DNA of 64,000 bases from UBA6522 sp965205045 (GTDB lineage Bacteria; Pseudomonadota; Gammaproteobacteria; Steroidobacterales; Rariloculaceae), in contig OZ242031.1 of NCBI GenBank assembly GCA_965205045.1, positions 4,216,001-4,280,000 of the forward strand, read 5' to 3'. Within the stretch, counting starts at the first letter, position 1; every line of letters starts with the position of its first letter. A program made the position numbers and the translations under genes. This document shows positions 33,554 through 42,742 of the stretch, one piece after another. The notes under the pieces were generated by a model. The model did not search any database and had not been told where the DNA came from. It was given only the letters and a program-made list of their open reading frames with translations.

Positions 33554-36500
33554 TTACTCCGAGCTAGTTTCTGGGAGTGCCACTTCCACGAGCCCGCCAC
33601 TGACGGGGAAGTGAACCCAACATCCGGCGCACTGGAGGCCGGCTCCCCCTAGCGCGTCCGCGTAGGCGGCGAGTTGGCCCGAGTATTCCAGCGCCTCGTC
33701 GGGCCATTCCGATCGCGGGCGCGGTGAGGATTTGTGGTCGATCACGACCCACCCCTGCCCGGTTTCCAGCAGAAGGTCGATCCAGCCGCGCAGCACCTGG
33801 CCGTTGTCCCGGACGAGTTCGACAGGGTGCTCGACCAGCATGCGGCGGGGAGCGAATACGGCGTTGACCGCGTCCATCAGGCGTCGCGCGCAATCGACGG
33901 CATCGCGAGGGGACAATGCCCCCTCGCCTGCTCCATTGCGGATGAGCGCCGCAGCGCGGTCCACCGCATCGTCGCTGTGCGGATTGACAAGCTCTGCCGC
34001 GATCACCGCGTGCAGCGCCGTGCCGACCTTCCCCATGTCGTCGGAATGAACGGCGATTCGCGGCCCGATCTCGACCCTCTTGCCTACGGTGGCCCCCTTG
34101 ACGGGGCCGGCATCGGAGGGGCTTAGCCGCTCCCGGAGTCGGACCTCGCTCGGCGATCGCTCTGCAAACCAGGCCGGTGCAAATGGAGCCGGCGCCGGCG
34201 CCGCGGATTCAGCGGTTGGCAGATCCACCACCGCCGAGGGGATAGGCTCACCGTCGGGCAGGGGGTGTTCGTCGCTTGCAGGAACCAGATGCCGGGAGTT
34301 GAAGTTGCCGAGCCACGCACCGCTGCGCGGCCCCGATGGCGGCAGGACGATGATAAGGGTGTCCCGGGCTCGGGTCATGCCCACGTAAGCCAGGCGGCGC
34401 CCTTCGGCCTCCGCTGCGGCGGCGGTCCTCGCGCCCTCCTCCGACGACATGATGTTGTCCAGGACGGGAACGCCCCTGATGTTCCTGCCGAAGACGTTCG
34501 GGTAGAAGCGGATGGCCCGCCCATCGAGCGGATTGTCCAGGTCGAGGTCGTCCGAGCCGGATTCGACGCGAACGTCCCAGATCCGGGGCCGCCACACGTA
34601 GTAAAAGTCCGTCGCGACCACCACCGGCCACTCCAGACCCTTTGCGCGGTGGTAGGTCAGCACGTGCACGGCATCGCCGCCGGTGACCACCGGCTGCAGA
34701 TCCAGCTCAGGGGACGTCGGATTCTCGAGCCAGAACAGGAACCCGGTGAGCGTCGCCGCCTCGTGCTGCGATGCGCAATGGTTCTCGTACTCGACCGAGA
34801 GGTGGAGGAAGGCATCCAGGTTGCGCTGGCGCTGGGCGGCGGTGATGGCGTCCGGCCCCCAGGCGGTCACGATCGGGCGGACGCCGACGTAGTTGAGCAC
34901 CCGCGCCAGGATCTCCACCGGCGACTGCGTCATCGTCTGGCCGCGCAGGTGGGCGATGCGGGACACGATGGGATCGTCGGCCACCGACCAGTCCCGTTCC
35001 CGTTCCCCGGATGCCAGCCAGCACAGCCGGTCCGCAAGCCACTCTTCCGGCTCCTCGCAGGCGCCCAGGGCCCGGATTTCTGCCGTGGCAAGGGTGTCGG
35101 AGGGATCGTTTAGCCGGCGCAGGCACGCCCTTGCAAGGCACACTTCCGGCGTTTCCAGGAGCCCGGCCAGGGTAATCTTCATGGGCACCCGACACAGGCG
35201 CAGTGCTCTGGCAATTTCCTGGACGTGGCCGTTGGTCGCGGCGAACACCGCGATGTCGCCGTAGGTGACGGCCCGCACTTCGCCCGTCTCCGGGTCGCTC
35301 ACCCGATGCCCGGAGCCGACGAATTCCGAGATGGCGAGCGCCAGTGCGCCGGCCTGTACCTCACGTTTCCCCTTCGGGAGCGTCCAGCGCACCACCGCCG
35401 GCGACCCGTCGATTTCGGGGCGCTGCGGCGATAGCTCGATCCGATCGGGACTCATCCCATCGCGCTGGAAGGCTTCACCGAATACCGCGTTCAGGTAACG
35501 CACGAGCGAAGGCCGCGAGCGCCACGAGCGATCGAGCACGTCGAGCCGGCTGCCGCGGGCGACGAGCGCGTCGAGCGTGCTTCCCACAAGCTCCGGATCG
35601 CTGCCCCGGAAACCGAATATGGCCTGCTTGACGTCTCCGACGAAGAACACCTCGCCGGCAAAGCGGGCGAATTTCATGAACAGCGCCAGTTGCATCGGAT
35701 TGGTGTCCTGGAACTCATCCACCAGCAGCAACCGGACCTCCTCGGAAAGCCGCTCGGCCACCGCTGGCTCGTCGAGAGCGCGCAGCGTGAGTTGTTCCAT
35801 GTCGGGGTAGTCGACGAGGCCGCGCGCGGTCTTCAGGCCCTGGAACCGGTCGAGGGTTTCCCCCGCGATCGCGAATACGCCCTCGATGTAGCCGCGTATG
35901 TCGCCGTGAAAGTCCGCGTGACGGTCGTAGCAGGCGGCCGCGGCCCGCACGGGGATGGCCGCATCCTCGCTGCGTTTGGTCGGACCCGCCTTGCTTAGCG
36001 AAATCCACATCGTCCATCGGCATTCGTCGCGCCGAAGTTCCGCCGCGGCGTTGCGCAGTCTGGCAACGTATCCGCGGGTACCCTTGGTGGTATCGGTTAC
36101 GAGGTCGATACTTGCAATGGCATTCTCGACGGCCGCAATCAGCGCCTCCGACGCCTCCGCTCCGCAAGTGGCCTCCGGAAAGTAGCCGAGCAATCGCTTC
36201 GCGCTCTCCCGGCCCATCCCGGGCAGATCGGCCGGGTCGATATCGTTGCTCCTCGCCTCCTGGGCGATTCTGCTTACATGGTCCTGCCAGCCCGTGCCGG
36301 CGCGGTCGTCCACGAGCGCCAGGCGCTGGGCGCGGAGGTTCATCTCGCGCACCCGATCGGCACTCAGTACCTCGTCCAGTGCCTGGTTGAACAGACGCGC
36401 GCCGTCTTCGGCGCCCGCGACGTTGATCTCCGGCGAGAGTCCGAGTTCGAACGCAAACCGGCCGAGCAGGCGGGCACAGACGCCGTGCACGGTGCCGATG

Positions 36501-36742
36501 AGGGACTGCGCCATCTGCGCCGAAAGCAAGGGCCGCCCGCTGCGGATCAGTCGCGTCCGCACCCGGTCCTGAAGTTCCGTCGCTGCCTTGACCGTGAACG
36601 TCGTGCCGATCACGGCCGCGGGCATCACCCGGCCCTCGCCAAGCGCCTGTTCCAGTTCCCGGGTCAGGCGGTACGTCTTGCCGCTGCCGGATCCGGCGCT
36701 GATGAAGCGTACGTGTTCGAGGTCCCGCTTCTTGCTGCTCAC
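33554..36742 (-). CDS. AddA/RecB-like UvrD helicase-nuclease
   Basis: About 1062 residues. A Walker A (SAGSGSGKT, residues 15-23) opens a superfamily 1 helicase: LLVDEFQDTNP (Walker B), GDVKQAIFGFRGSD, VHVLTYHRAKGLEWPVV and YVGMTRARDTL. A RecB-type nuclease follows near the end (WIDLLLETG, VVIDHKSS, YSGQLAAYADAL). With the downstream-encoded partner this would process double-strand breaks for recombination. I place the start at GTG 36742 behind GTGGGAGAACACC; a GTG at 36757 is possible. A degenerate duplication of the start region lies just upstream. Such pairs replace RecBCD in some proteobacteria. Confidence 0.9.
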   Translation of the reverse strand: MSSKKRDLEHVRFISAGSGSGKTYRLTRELEQALGEGRVMPAAVIGTTFTVKAATELQDRVRTRLIRSGRPLLSAQMAQSLIGTVHGVCARLLGRFAFELGLSPEINVAGAEDGARLFNQALDEVLSADRVREMNLRAQRLALVDDRAGTGWQDHVSRIAQEARSNDIDPADLPGMGRESAKRLLGYFPEATCGAEASEALIAAVENAIASIDLVTDTTKGTRGYVARLRNAAAELRRDECRWTMWISLSKAGPTKRSEDAAIPVRAAAACYDRHADFHGDIRGYIEGVFAIAGETLDRFQGLKTARGLVDYPDMEQLTLRALDEPAVAERLSEEVRLLLVDEFQDTNPMQLALFMKFARFAGEVFFVGDVKQAIFGFRGSDPELVGSTLDALVARGSRLDVLDRSWRSRPSLVRYLNAVFGEAFQRDGMSPDRIELSPQRPEIDGSPAVVRWTLPKGKREVQAGALALAISEFVGSGHRVSDPETGEVRAVTYGDIAVFAATNGHVQEIARALRLCRVPMKITLAGLLETPEVCLARACLRRLNDPSDTLATAEIRALGACEEPEEWLADRLCWLASGERERDWSVADDPIVSRIAHLRGQTMTQSPVEILARVLNYVGVRPIVTAWGPDAITAAQRQRNLDAFLHLSVEYENHCASQHEAATLTGFLFWLENPTSPELDLQPVVTGGDAVHVLTYHRAKGLEWPVVVATDFYYVWRPRIWDVRVESGSDDLDLDNPLDGRAIRFYPNVFGRNIRGVPVLDNIMSSEEGARTAAAAEAEGRRLAYVGMTRARDTLIIVLPPSGPRSGAWLGNFNSRHLVPASDEHPLPDGEPIPSAVVDLPTAESAAPAPAPFAPAWFAERSPSEVRLRERLSPSDAGPVKGATVGKRVEIGPRIAVHSDDMGKVGTALHAVIAAELVNPHSDDAVDRAAALIRNGAGEGALSPRDAVDCARRLMDAVNAVFAPRRMLVEHPVELVRDNGQVLRGWIDLLLETGQGWVVIDHKSSPRPRSEWPDEALEYSGQLAAYADALGGAGLQCAGCWVHFPVSGGLVEVALPETSSE

Positions 36743-36823
36743 GCGGTGTTCTCCCACCGGTCGCGTCCGCAGTTCCGGACGCTCACGCCGTGTTCTCCCA
36801 CCGACCGCACTCGCCGTTCCGAC
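36737..36823. repeat. Degenerate tandem duplication (44 + 43 bp) at the helicase start
   Basis: 36737-36780 and 36781-36823 share GCTCACGCSGTGTTCTCCCA and most of the remainder. On the coding strand this doubles the ribosome site and GTG start of the AddA-like gene. The spacing of 44 bases puts the two GTG codons in different frames. Confidence 0.6.
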
Positions 36824-36858
36824 TGTTCCGCTTGCGCACCGCGCCGTTGGCCATTCAT
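36739..36858 (-). CDS. Possible 39-codon coupling ORF between AddB-like and AddA-like genes
   Basis: An ATG at 36858 overlaps the AddB-like stop (ATGA), and the frame ends at a TGA that overlaps the AddA-like GTG start (GTGA). It would encode MNGQRRGAQAEQSERR and so on to RDRWENTA, with no known domain. A second short frame from ATG 36854 ends at the upstream repeat copy. It may act as a translation relay rather than make a useful peptide, or may be chance in GC-rich DNA. Confidence 0.35.
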   Translation of the reverse strand: MNGQRRGAQAEQSERRVRSVGEHGVSVRNCGRDRWENTA

Positions 36859-39557
36859 CGGGAACTCTCCCACCCGGTCAGGCGCGTGAAGTCATCGTAA
36901 GGATCGCCTCCCGAAACCGAGCGGAGACCTTCGTCCGGAGGAGCCGACTGTTCGTCCGGTTCGGTATGGTCCGTGACGACCTCGATCCGCCCCGCTCCCA
37001 GTTGCTCCCAACGCCAATCGCACGTGACCCGGAGGCGATCCCAAAGCTCCGCCGTACCGCTGCCGTCCTCCGGCGAGTGCACGATGGCATCGGGGAAGCT
37101 TGCCCGGTTGGCGGCGAGCACGTTTCCGGTCGCGAGGATGAAGAATGCGCCTGCGGGCCATGTGTCGCTCCCGTCCCTGCTCTTCTGCATGTAGGCGTAG
37201 GTGGCAAGCTGCAGGGCGCGATTCTCCGCCAGCAAACCGCCGCGGTATTTCTCTCCGGCCCACTTGACGTCGAGAACGGCGCGCTGCCCGTTGCCGCGGG
37301 TCAACAACAGGTCGATGGTGCCCGTCAGGCGGCGCCCCTCGAACGGAGCCTCCCCCGAGTCCTCGGCCGCCGCCTCCACCACTCCTGCCGGCCGGAGGTG
37401 TTCGAGGAGCCGGACCAGCGCCCGCTCCAGCGTTGCCGCGACTCGCTGGCGATCCACGCCGCGTCCGTGCCCAAGCAACACGGCGCCTTCGCGTTCGACA
37501 ATGCCGGGTAGTTTGGAGCGTACCCAGTCACGCACGGCTTTGTCCGGCATGTTTCGCCAGTCCACCTGCGTCGAAAAGAACTCCTCGAATAGCCGATGAC
37601 CCAGGTTGCCCAACAGGCGGGTACCGTCCATCACCGCGGCGGCGCGGCCGGCGCGGAGCCGCGCGGCGTACTGCAATACCCACTCGTGCGGGTAGTCGCA
37701 GAGCTTGGCAAGACTGGAATAGGATTCGGTTTCGCGCGGCGCCACGGGAAATTCCACCGGCAGCGACCACCACCTTCGGGGGGCGCGCAATTGCCTGAGC
37801 GGCAACTCGCGCGTGCGGATTCCGAGCGGCTCGAGAGTTGCGCCTCCCCGCAGTAACACCGGCTCGATCTCCACCGTCGCCAGCCCGTCGAACAGGCTCT
37901 CGATGCGTGTCCACAGCGGATGCGTCCCGCGTTCGTCATGGTGCACGACCAAGACAAGACGCTCGCTCGCATTGCACAGTGGCCTCAGCCATTCCCGGCT
38001 GCGCCGGCGAACGATGTCGTCGATTTCCGGCAGGTCCACGCCGGATGCGCGCAGCGCGTCGAGCTCCCGCCGCGACCAGGGATAGGAGATGGCAGTCGAC
38101 TCGCGCGCGAGATTCCACCAGACCACGGTCGGCCAGGAACCCGTCACCGCAGCCGGCGCGGTGGTCGCCCTTGCGCGCCCGGCCTCGGCGTAGGTCGATG
38201 GGTCCGGCGCATCGGTCGTCACCTCGTCGATCCGCCGCTGCAGCTCGAGCCGTTCGATGCGCCGGGCGCCGTTTTGCCGAAGTTCCTCCAGTTCCGTCAG
38301 AAGTGCGTTTGCCTGGCCATGGGCCGCCGCGAACATTGCAGCTTCGGACTCGCTCTCCACGGTATTGGTTTGCGTGCTCGCCCAGGCCGAGATACGCCCT
38401 GTCCGCTGGAAGAGCGCTTCCAGGGGTGCTCCTGTATCGGGATCGTATCGCTCCGCCTCCAGCCAGAATGCGATGTCGGACCGATACCGCTCGACCTCCT
38501 TCTCCCCCGCTTCGTAATGTTCCCGCAGCGTTTGAGCAATTCCCTCAATGGCATCGATCCATGCCGGGCCGCCGATGCCGGGAGACGCAGCCACGGCATC
38601 GGCCAGCCGCCACCGTATCCACCTCGGCAGAGGACCGCTGGGATGAAGCAGAAACTGCAGCATCCGGTGCGGGTCCACCGGCTCCCACACCAACGCCAGA
38701 GCGAGCTTCAATACCTGCGTGGCCGACCGAAACCGCGTGTAGTGCCGAAAACCGCACCGCGGCAAACCCGCGCGTTCAAGCGCGTTATCCAGCACGATTC
38801 CGTCGACCTCGGCAACCAGGAGCGTTCTGCCGATTCCCCCGGTTTCCAGCAGGAATTCGGCGATCGCGTCCGCAGAGAGGTCCTTCGAGGCGGACTTCAC
38901 CAAAACGAGTGAACCGTCGCCCTGCAGGGACTCGCGTTCCGCGCCGCCATCCTCGTCACGATCGGCCATCGACAGCAGCCGCCTCTGCACCCGCGCAAGA
39001 TCGGAATCCCGCAGACCGGTTACCGCGAGTTCGAGTCCGGGCGCGGGGACCCACGGCAAGGCGCGGACCACCTGCTGCCAAGCATGCGGAAGGTCCCCGA
39101 CAGGCGTGTGAAGCTCGACCTGCCCGATCTGGGTCCGGCGCTCGGCGAGCGCCTCCGCCACGCGCTGCAGGCGCTCCCCGTGCGTGGGCGGCACGCGATG
39201 CCTGGCGATGGCTTCCACGGCAGCCATATCGGCCAAGCGCGCGTGCGCATCGTCCGGAAACGTGCCGTCCCAACCGGCCTCGTACCACCGTGCCCGCCAA
39301 TCCAGAAGCGTGCGTGCGACATTGATCGGATCGATTTCCAGCGACCGGTGGAAGAACCTGTCCGGCGTCGACGCCTCCCGCAGGCACTGAAGATAGCCGA
39401 AAGGCGCCTCGCTCGGGTGCGTGTTCGGCGTCGGCAGCCCGAGCTGCCCTTCCAGCACCTGGAGGAAACCCATTGGACCGAGCGTGATTTCGCCCGCCGC
39501 GTTCCGCGGAGCCGCCGGGTTCAGGCCGTCAAGGTGGAGTCCGAAAGCGATTCGCAT
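36855..39557 (-). CDS. AddB-like PD-(D/E)XK nuclease, partner of the helicase
   Basis: A 900-residue protein lacking an intact Walker A. The N-terminal half resembles inactivated helicase/AddB-type scaffold. The C-terminal nuclease domain shows GHRLFEEFF, GTIDLLLTRGNG, VLDVKWAG and LQLATYAYMQ, the RecB-nuclease pattern (G-x-I-D, then D-x-K). It should pair with the gene at 33554, lying directly upstream with coupled overlaps. The ATG at 39557 begins MRIAFGLHLDGL, and the frame upstream of it is not family-like. It is divergent from hsdM across 195 bases. Confidence 0.85.
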   Translation of the reverse strand: MRIAFGLHLDGLNPAAPRNAAGEITLGPMGFLQVLEGQLGLPTPNTHPSEAPFGYLQCLREASTPDRFFHRSLEIDPINVARTLLDWRARWYEAGWDGTFPDDAHARLADMAAVEAIARHRVPPTHGERLQRVAEALAERRTQIGQVELHTPVGDLPHAWQQVVRALPWVPAPGLELAVTGLRDSDLARVQRRLLSMADRDEDGGAERESLQGDGSLVLVKSASKDLSADAIAEFLLETGGIGRTLLVAEVDGIVLDNALERAGLPRCGFRHYTRFRSATQVLKLALALVWEPVDPHRMLQFLLHPSGPLPRWIRWRLADAVAASPGIGGPAWIDAIEGIAQTLREHYEAGEKEVERYRSDIAFWLEAERYDPDTGAPLEALFQRTGRISAWASTQTNTVESESEAAMFAAAHGQANALLTELEELRQNGARRIERLELQRRIDEVTTDAPDPSTYAEAGRARATTAPAAVTGSWPTVVWWNLARESTAISYPWSRRELDALRASGVDLPEIDDIVRRRSREWLRPLCNASERLVLVVHHDERGTHPLWTRIESLFDGLATVEIEPVLLRGGATLEPLGIRTRELPLRQLRAPRRWWSLPVEFPVAPRETESYSSLAKLCDYPHEWVLQYAARLRAGRAAAVMDGTRLLGNLGHRLFEEFFSTQVDWRNMPDKAVRDWVRSKLPGIVEREGAVLLGHGRGVDRQRVAATLERALVRLLEHLRPAGVVEAAAEDSGEAPFEGRRLTGTIDLLLTRGNGQRAVLDVKWAGEKYRGGLLAENRALQLATYAYMQKSRDGSDTWPAGAFFILATGNVLAANRASFPDAIVHSPEDGSGTAELWDRLRVTCDWRWEQLGAGRIEVVTDHTEPDEQSAPPDEGLRSVSGGDPYDDFTRLTGWESSR

Positions 39558-39752
39558 GCTCGATTCTCGATATTGCCGATCCGTAGCTCTAACGAATCGG
39601 TGGGCGAGTATATATCGCGGGGCAGCCGGAACCATTGCCCGTAATCTCCAGATAAGCCAGCGCCTCAATCGGCAGGAGATGCCGCGCACTCATCCCCACC
39701 TGGCTAAAATAGCCTGCTTCCCGGCATCGCCCGTGAACGTTCAAGGACAAAC

Positions 39753-42221
39753 ATGACCAACGCCGACATTAACTGGATCGCGAACTACATATGGGGCATC
39801 TGCGACGACGTCCTCCGCGATCTTTACACCCGCGGCAAGTATCGGGACGTTGTCCTGCCCATGACCGTGCTGCGCCGGCTCGATGTCGTGCTTGAGGGAA
39901 CAAAGCAGGCCGTGCTGGACATGAAGGACATGCTGGACGGCGCTGGGGTCGTCGACCAGGACGCCGCCTTGTGCCAAGCATCGGGACAGGCTTTCTACAA
40001 CACCTCGAAGTTCACGTTGAGCGACCTCCGGGCGCGAGCCAGTCAGGCCCAGCTCAAGGCCGATTTCGAAGCCTACCTCGACGGGTACTCCCCGAACGTG
40101 CAGGAAATCCTCGACAACTTCGAGTTCCGAAACCAGATCCCGCGGCTCAGCAAGGGCGACGCGCTTGGGGCCCTGATAGAGAAGTTCACGTCCCCGACGG
40201 TGAACCTGAGCCCCGAGCCGGTGAAGGACAAGGACGGGAACGTCAAGCTGCCCGGCCTCGACAACCACGCAATGGGCACGATGTTCGAGGAACTCGTTCG
40301 CCGCTTCAACGAAGAGAACAACGAGGAGGCCGGCGAGCACTGGACTCCGCGCGATGCGGTCCGTCTCATGGCGAAGCTGGTGTTCCTGCCCATCGCCGAC
40401 CGGATCCAGTCCACCACATACGCCCTCTATGACGGTGCCTGCGGGACCGGGGGAATGTTGACGCTGGCGGAGGAGACGCTGGAGGAATTGGCGGCGGAAC
40501 AAGGCAAGAAGGTCTCCACGGTCCTGTACGGCCAGGAAATCAACGCGGAGACCGCCGCCATCTGCAAGGCCGACCTGATGCTGAAGGGCGAGGGAGAGGC
40601 CGCCGGGAACATCGTCGGCGGACCCGAACATTCGACTCTGGCGAACGACGCGTTTCCGTCGCGCACATTCGACTTCATGCTCTCCAATCCGCCGTACGGC
40701 AAGAGCTGGAAAACCGACCTGGAGCGGATGGGCGGCAAGAAGCACATGCGCGACCCGCGGTTCGTGATCGAGCACTGCGGAAACCCGGAATACTCGCTGA
40801 CCACACGGTCGAGCGACGGCCAAATGCTTTTCCTGGCCAACAAGCTCTCCAAGATGAAGCAGGACACGCCGCTCGGCAGCCGCATCGCCGAGGTACATAA
40901 TGGCAGTTCGCTCTTCACCGGCGCTGCTGGCCAGGGCGAGAGCAACATCCGGCGGTGGATAATCGAGAACGACTGGCTGGAAGCCATCGTCGCCCTGCCG
41001 CTCAACCTGTTCTACAACACCGGCATCGCCACCTACGTCTGGGTGCTCACGAACCGGAAGCAGGAGCACCGCAAGGGGAAGGTCCAGTTGATCGACGCGA
41101 CCCAGTGGTTCCGGCCGCTGCGCAAGAACCTCGGCAAGAAGAACTGCGAACTGGGCGAGGACGACATCGAGCGTATCTGCAGGATATTTCTGGATTTCGA
41201 AGAGGCGGAGCAGAGCAGGATCTTCGATAATGAAGCTTTTGGCTACTGGAAGGTGACTGTGGAACGACCGTTGCGCATTGAAGGGATCGAGAAACGCGCC
41301 TACAAGCCGAGCGAGATCAAGAAACTCAAGGAAGCCGGCAGACGCAACGAGCATGCGCCGCCGGTCATCCGGCGGATTCACAAACGCAGCGTCGAGCACG
41401 ACCCGCTGCACGGGCTGTTCGAGGACACCATCGACGACAAGACCGTCGCGGTCGAGTACGAGCCGGATACGGAACTGCGCGACACCGAGCAGATTCCACT
41501 ACAGGAGCAAGGCGGCATCAACGCCTTCCTGACGCGCGAGGTACTGCCCTACGCCCCAGACGCCTGGTACCGGCCGGACAGCGCCAGGATCGGCTACGAG
41601 ATCAGCTTCAGCCGCTACTTTTACAAGCCGCAGCCGATGCGGACGCTTGAGGAAATCCGAGCGGAAATACTGGCGCTGGAGCGCGGGTCGTCGGGCCTTC
41701 TAGGCGGCCTGCCCGGAGTGCGGGAACCACGCCCGGATTACGGTGCCAAGTTTAGAATATACGTGGACACATCGGTCATAGGCGGCTGTCATGACGAAGA
41801 GTTCCGGGAGACATCACAGGCGCTCATCGATTTGTTCAGGGATGGGAGCGCGGTGCTTGTCCATTCCGAACTGTTGCTCAGGGAGCTCGTGGGCGCGCCC
41901 CAAGCCGTACGGGACACGCTGGAGCAATTGCCCGCTGAGGCCACGGAGTCGATAGCCGTGACGGATGAAGCGGTCCGCCTCGCGGACGCCTACGTCGACG
42001 CGGGGGCCATCGGAAGGGCGAACCGGGCTGACGCGAGGCATGTCGCGCTGGCAACCTGCGCCAAGGTCGATGTATTGGCGAGTTGGAATTTCAGGCATAT
42101 GGTTTCTCGATACCGACTCAGAGCCTACAATGAAGTGAATCGCCGAATGGGACACACAGAACTGCGGATCTTGACACCGGAGGAAATTGGCCGTGTCGCA
42201 CGAAACACCCGATCAGTTTGA
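39753..42221 (+). CDS. hsdM: Type I restriction-modification methyltransferase subunit fused to a PIN domain
   Basis: An 822-residue protein. Residues 1-660 are HsdM: the N12-type helical domain at the front, AdoMet motif ACGTGG (near 229-234) and catalytic NPPY (312-315), ending with IRAEILALERGSSGLLGG as in ordinary HsdM. Instead of a stop, a short linker leads at about residue 667 into a PIN domain: IYVDTSVIGG, LVHSELLLREL, RADARHVALA and SWNFRHM, supplying the acidic residues of a VapC-like ribonuclease. There is no internal start at the PIN boundary, so it is one chain. It methylates adenine with HsdS; the PIN part may be a toxin captured by stop-codon loss or a real effector. First gene of the operon. 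Confidence 0.88.
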   Translation: MTNADINWIANYIWGICDDVLRDLYTRGKYRDVVLPMTVLRRLDVVLEGTKQAVLDMKDMLDGAGVVDQDAALCQASGQAFYNTSKFTLSDLRARASQAQLKADFEAYLDGYSPNVQEILDNFEFRNQIPRLSKGDALGALIEKFTSPTVNLSPEPVKDKDGNVKLPGLDNHAMGTMFEELVRRFNEENNEEAGEHWTPRDAVRLMAKLVFLPIADRIQSTTYALYDGACGTGGMLTLAEETLEELAAEQGKKVSTVLYGQEINAETAAICKADLMLKGEGEAAGNIVGGPEHSTLANDAFPSRTFDFMLSNPPYGKSWKTDLERMGGKKHMRDPRFVIEHCGNPEYSLTTRSSDGQMLFLANKLSKMKQDTPLGSRIAEVHNGSSLFTGAAGQGESNIRRWIIENDWLEAIVALPLNLFYNTGIATYVWVLTNRKQEHRKGKVQLIDATQWFRPLRKNLGKKNCELGEDDIERICRIFLDFEEAEQSRIFDNEAFGYWKVTVERPLRIEGIEKRAYKPSEIKKLKEAGRRNEHAPPVIRRIHKRSVEHDPLHGLFEDTIDDKTVAVEYEPDTELRDTEQIPLQEQGGINAFLTREVLPYAPDAWYRPDSARIGYEISFSRYFYKPQPMRTLEEIRAEILALERGSSGLLGGLPGVREPRPDYGAKFRIYVDTSVIGGCHDEEFRETSQALIDLFRDGSAVLVHSELLLRELVGAPQAVRDTLEQLPAEATESIAVTDEAVRLADAYVDAGAIGRANRADARHVALATCAKVDVLASWNFRHMVSRYRLRAYNEVNRRMGHTELRILTPEEIGRVARNTRSV

Positions 42222-42492
42222 CAGCCGACGATTCGTGCAATTGGCGCGCACCGAGATTGAAGAGGAGACAAAGGGAATGTCTCCCAGCCAGATCGTCGAG
42301 TATTACCGGACTTATCCTTACGAAGCGCCGCACGCGGAGATCGACGCAACGCGCCTGCCGTGGTGGGGAAGCGGAAGTGAAGGAGACGCTGGCAGCTCTG
42401 TCGACGGTCAATTCGACTGCATCGCTTTTGTTCGCTGGATCCGCGCCAAGATGGCAGCCGAGAGGAAAGGCGTTGCAGGGAACGAGCCATGA
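42193..42492 (+). CDS. Small protein after the PIN domain, possible antitoxin
   Basis: About 99 residues, starting at GTG 42193 (or TTG 42187) behind GGAGGAAA and overlapping the end of the HsdM-PIN gene. The N-terminal part (FDSRRFVQLARTEIEEETKG, MSPSQIVEYYR) is helical and charged, like the small genes that follow stand-alone PIN genes of the VDTSVIGG type. The middle is low in known features. Its stop overlaps the next ATG (ATGA). Antitoxin function is inferred from position only; I do not recognise a named family. Confidence 0.55.
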   Translation: MSHETPDQFDSRRFVQLARTEIEEETKGMSPSQIVEYYRTYPYEAPHAEIDATRLPWWGSGSEGDAGSSVDGQFDCIAFVRWIRAKMAAERKGVAGNEP

Positions 42493-42722
42493 GCCCGACG
42501 GAGTTCATCTTTGAAGTCACCGAGTCGCCGGAAGGCGGATACGAGGCACGGGCGCTCGGCCACGGCATTTTTACGCAGGGCGACGACTGGGCCAACCTGA
42601 AGGAAATGGCGCGAGATGCGGTTCGCTGCCACTTCGACGATGAGGATGTCCCGCAGGTTGTCCGCCTGTACCCTGGCCGATGTGGCCGAATTTGTCGGAC
42701 AGTCGAAGCGAGACGTCCGTGA
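42489..42722 (+). CDS. HicB-like small protein (2-oxoisovalerate dehydrogenase-like family)
   Basis: A 77-residue protein with EFIFEVTESPEGGYEARALG, IFTQGDDWANLKEMARDAVR and CHFDDED, the pattern of HicB-like antitoxins that bind RNA-degrading HicA toxins. No HicA gene follows; hsdS does. The tail (YPGRCGRICRTVEARRP) is unlike the family end and may be the product of a small frameshift or join. Coupled by ATGA to the preceding gene. Confidence 0.7.
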   Translation: MSPTEFIFEVTESPEGGYEARALGHGIFTQGDDWANLKEMARDAVRCHFDDEDVPQVVRLYPGRCGRICRTVEARRP

Positions 42723-42742
42723 AACCCTCTTCGGGTGAGGCA

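Noticed and set aside
33554..39557. Helicase plus nuclease pair as a novel defence system beside the restriction operon
   Set aside because: Both proteins match AddA/AddB architecture and size, so ordinary break repair is the simpler reading; only the neighbourhood suggests defence.
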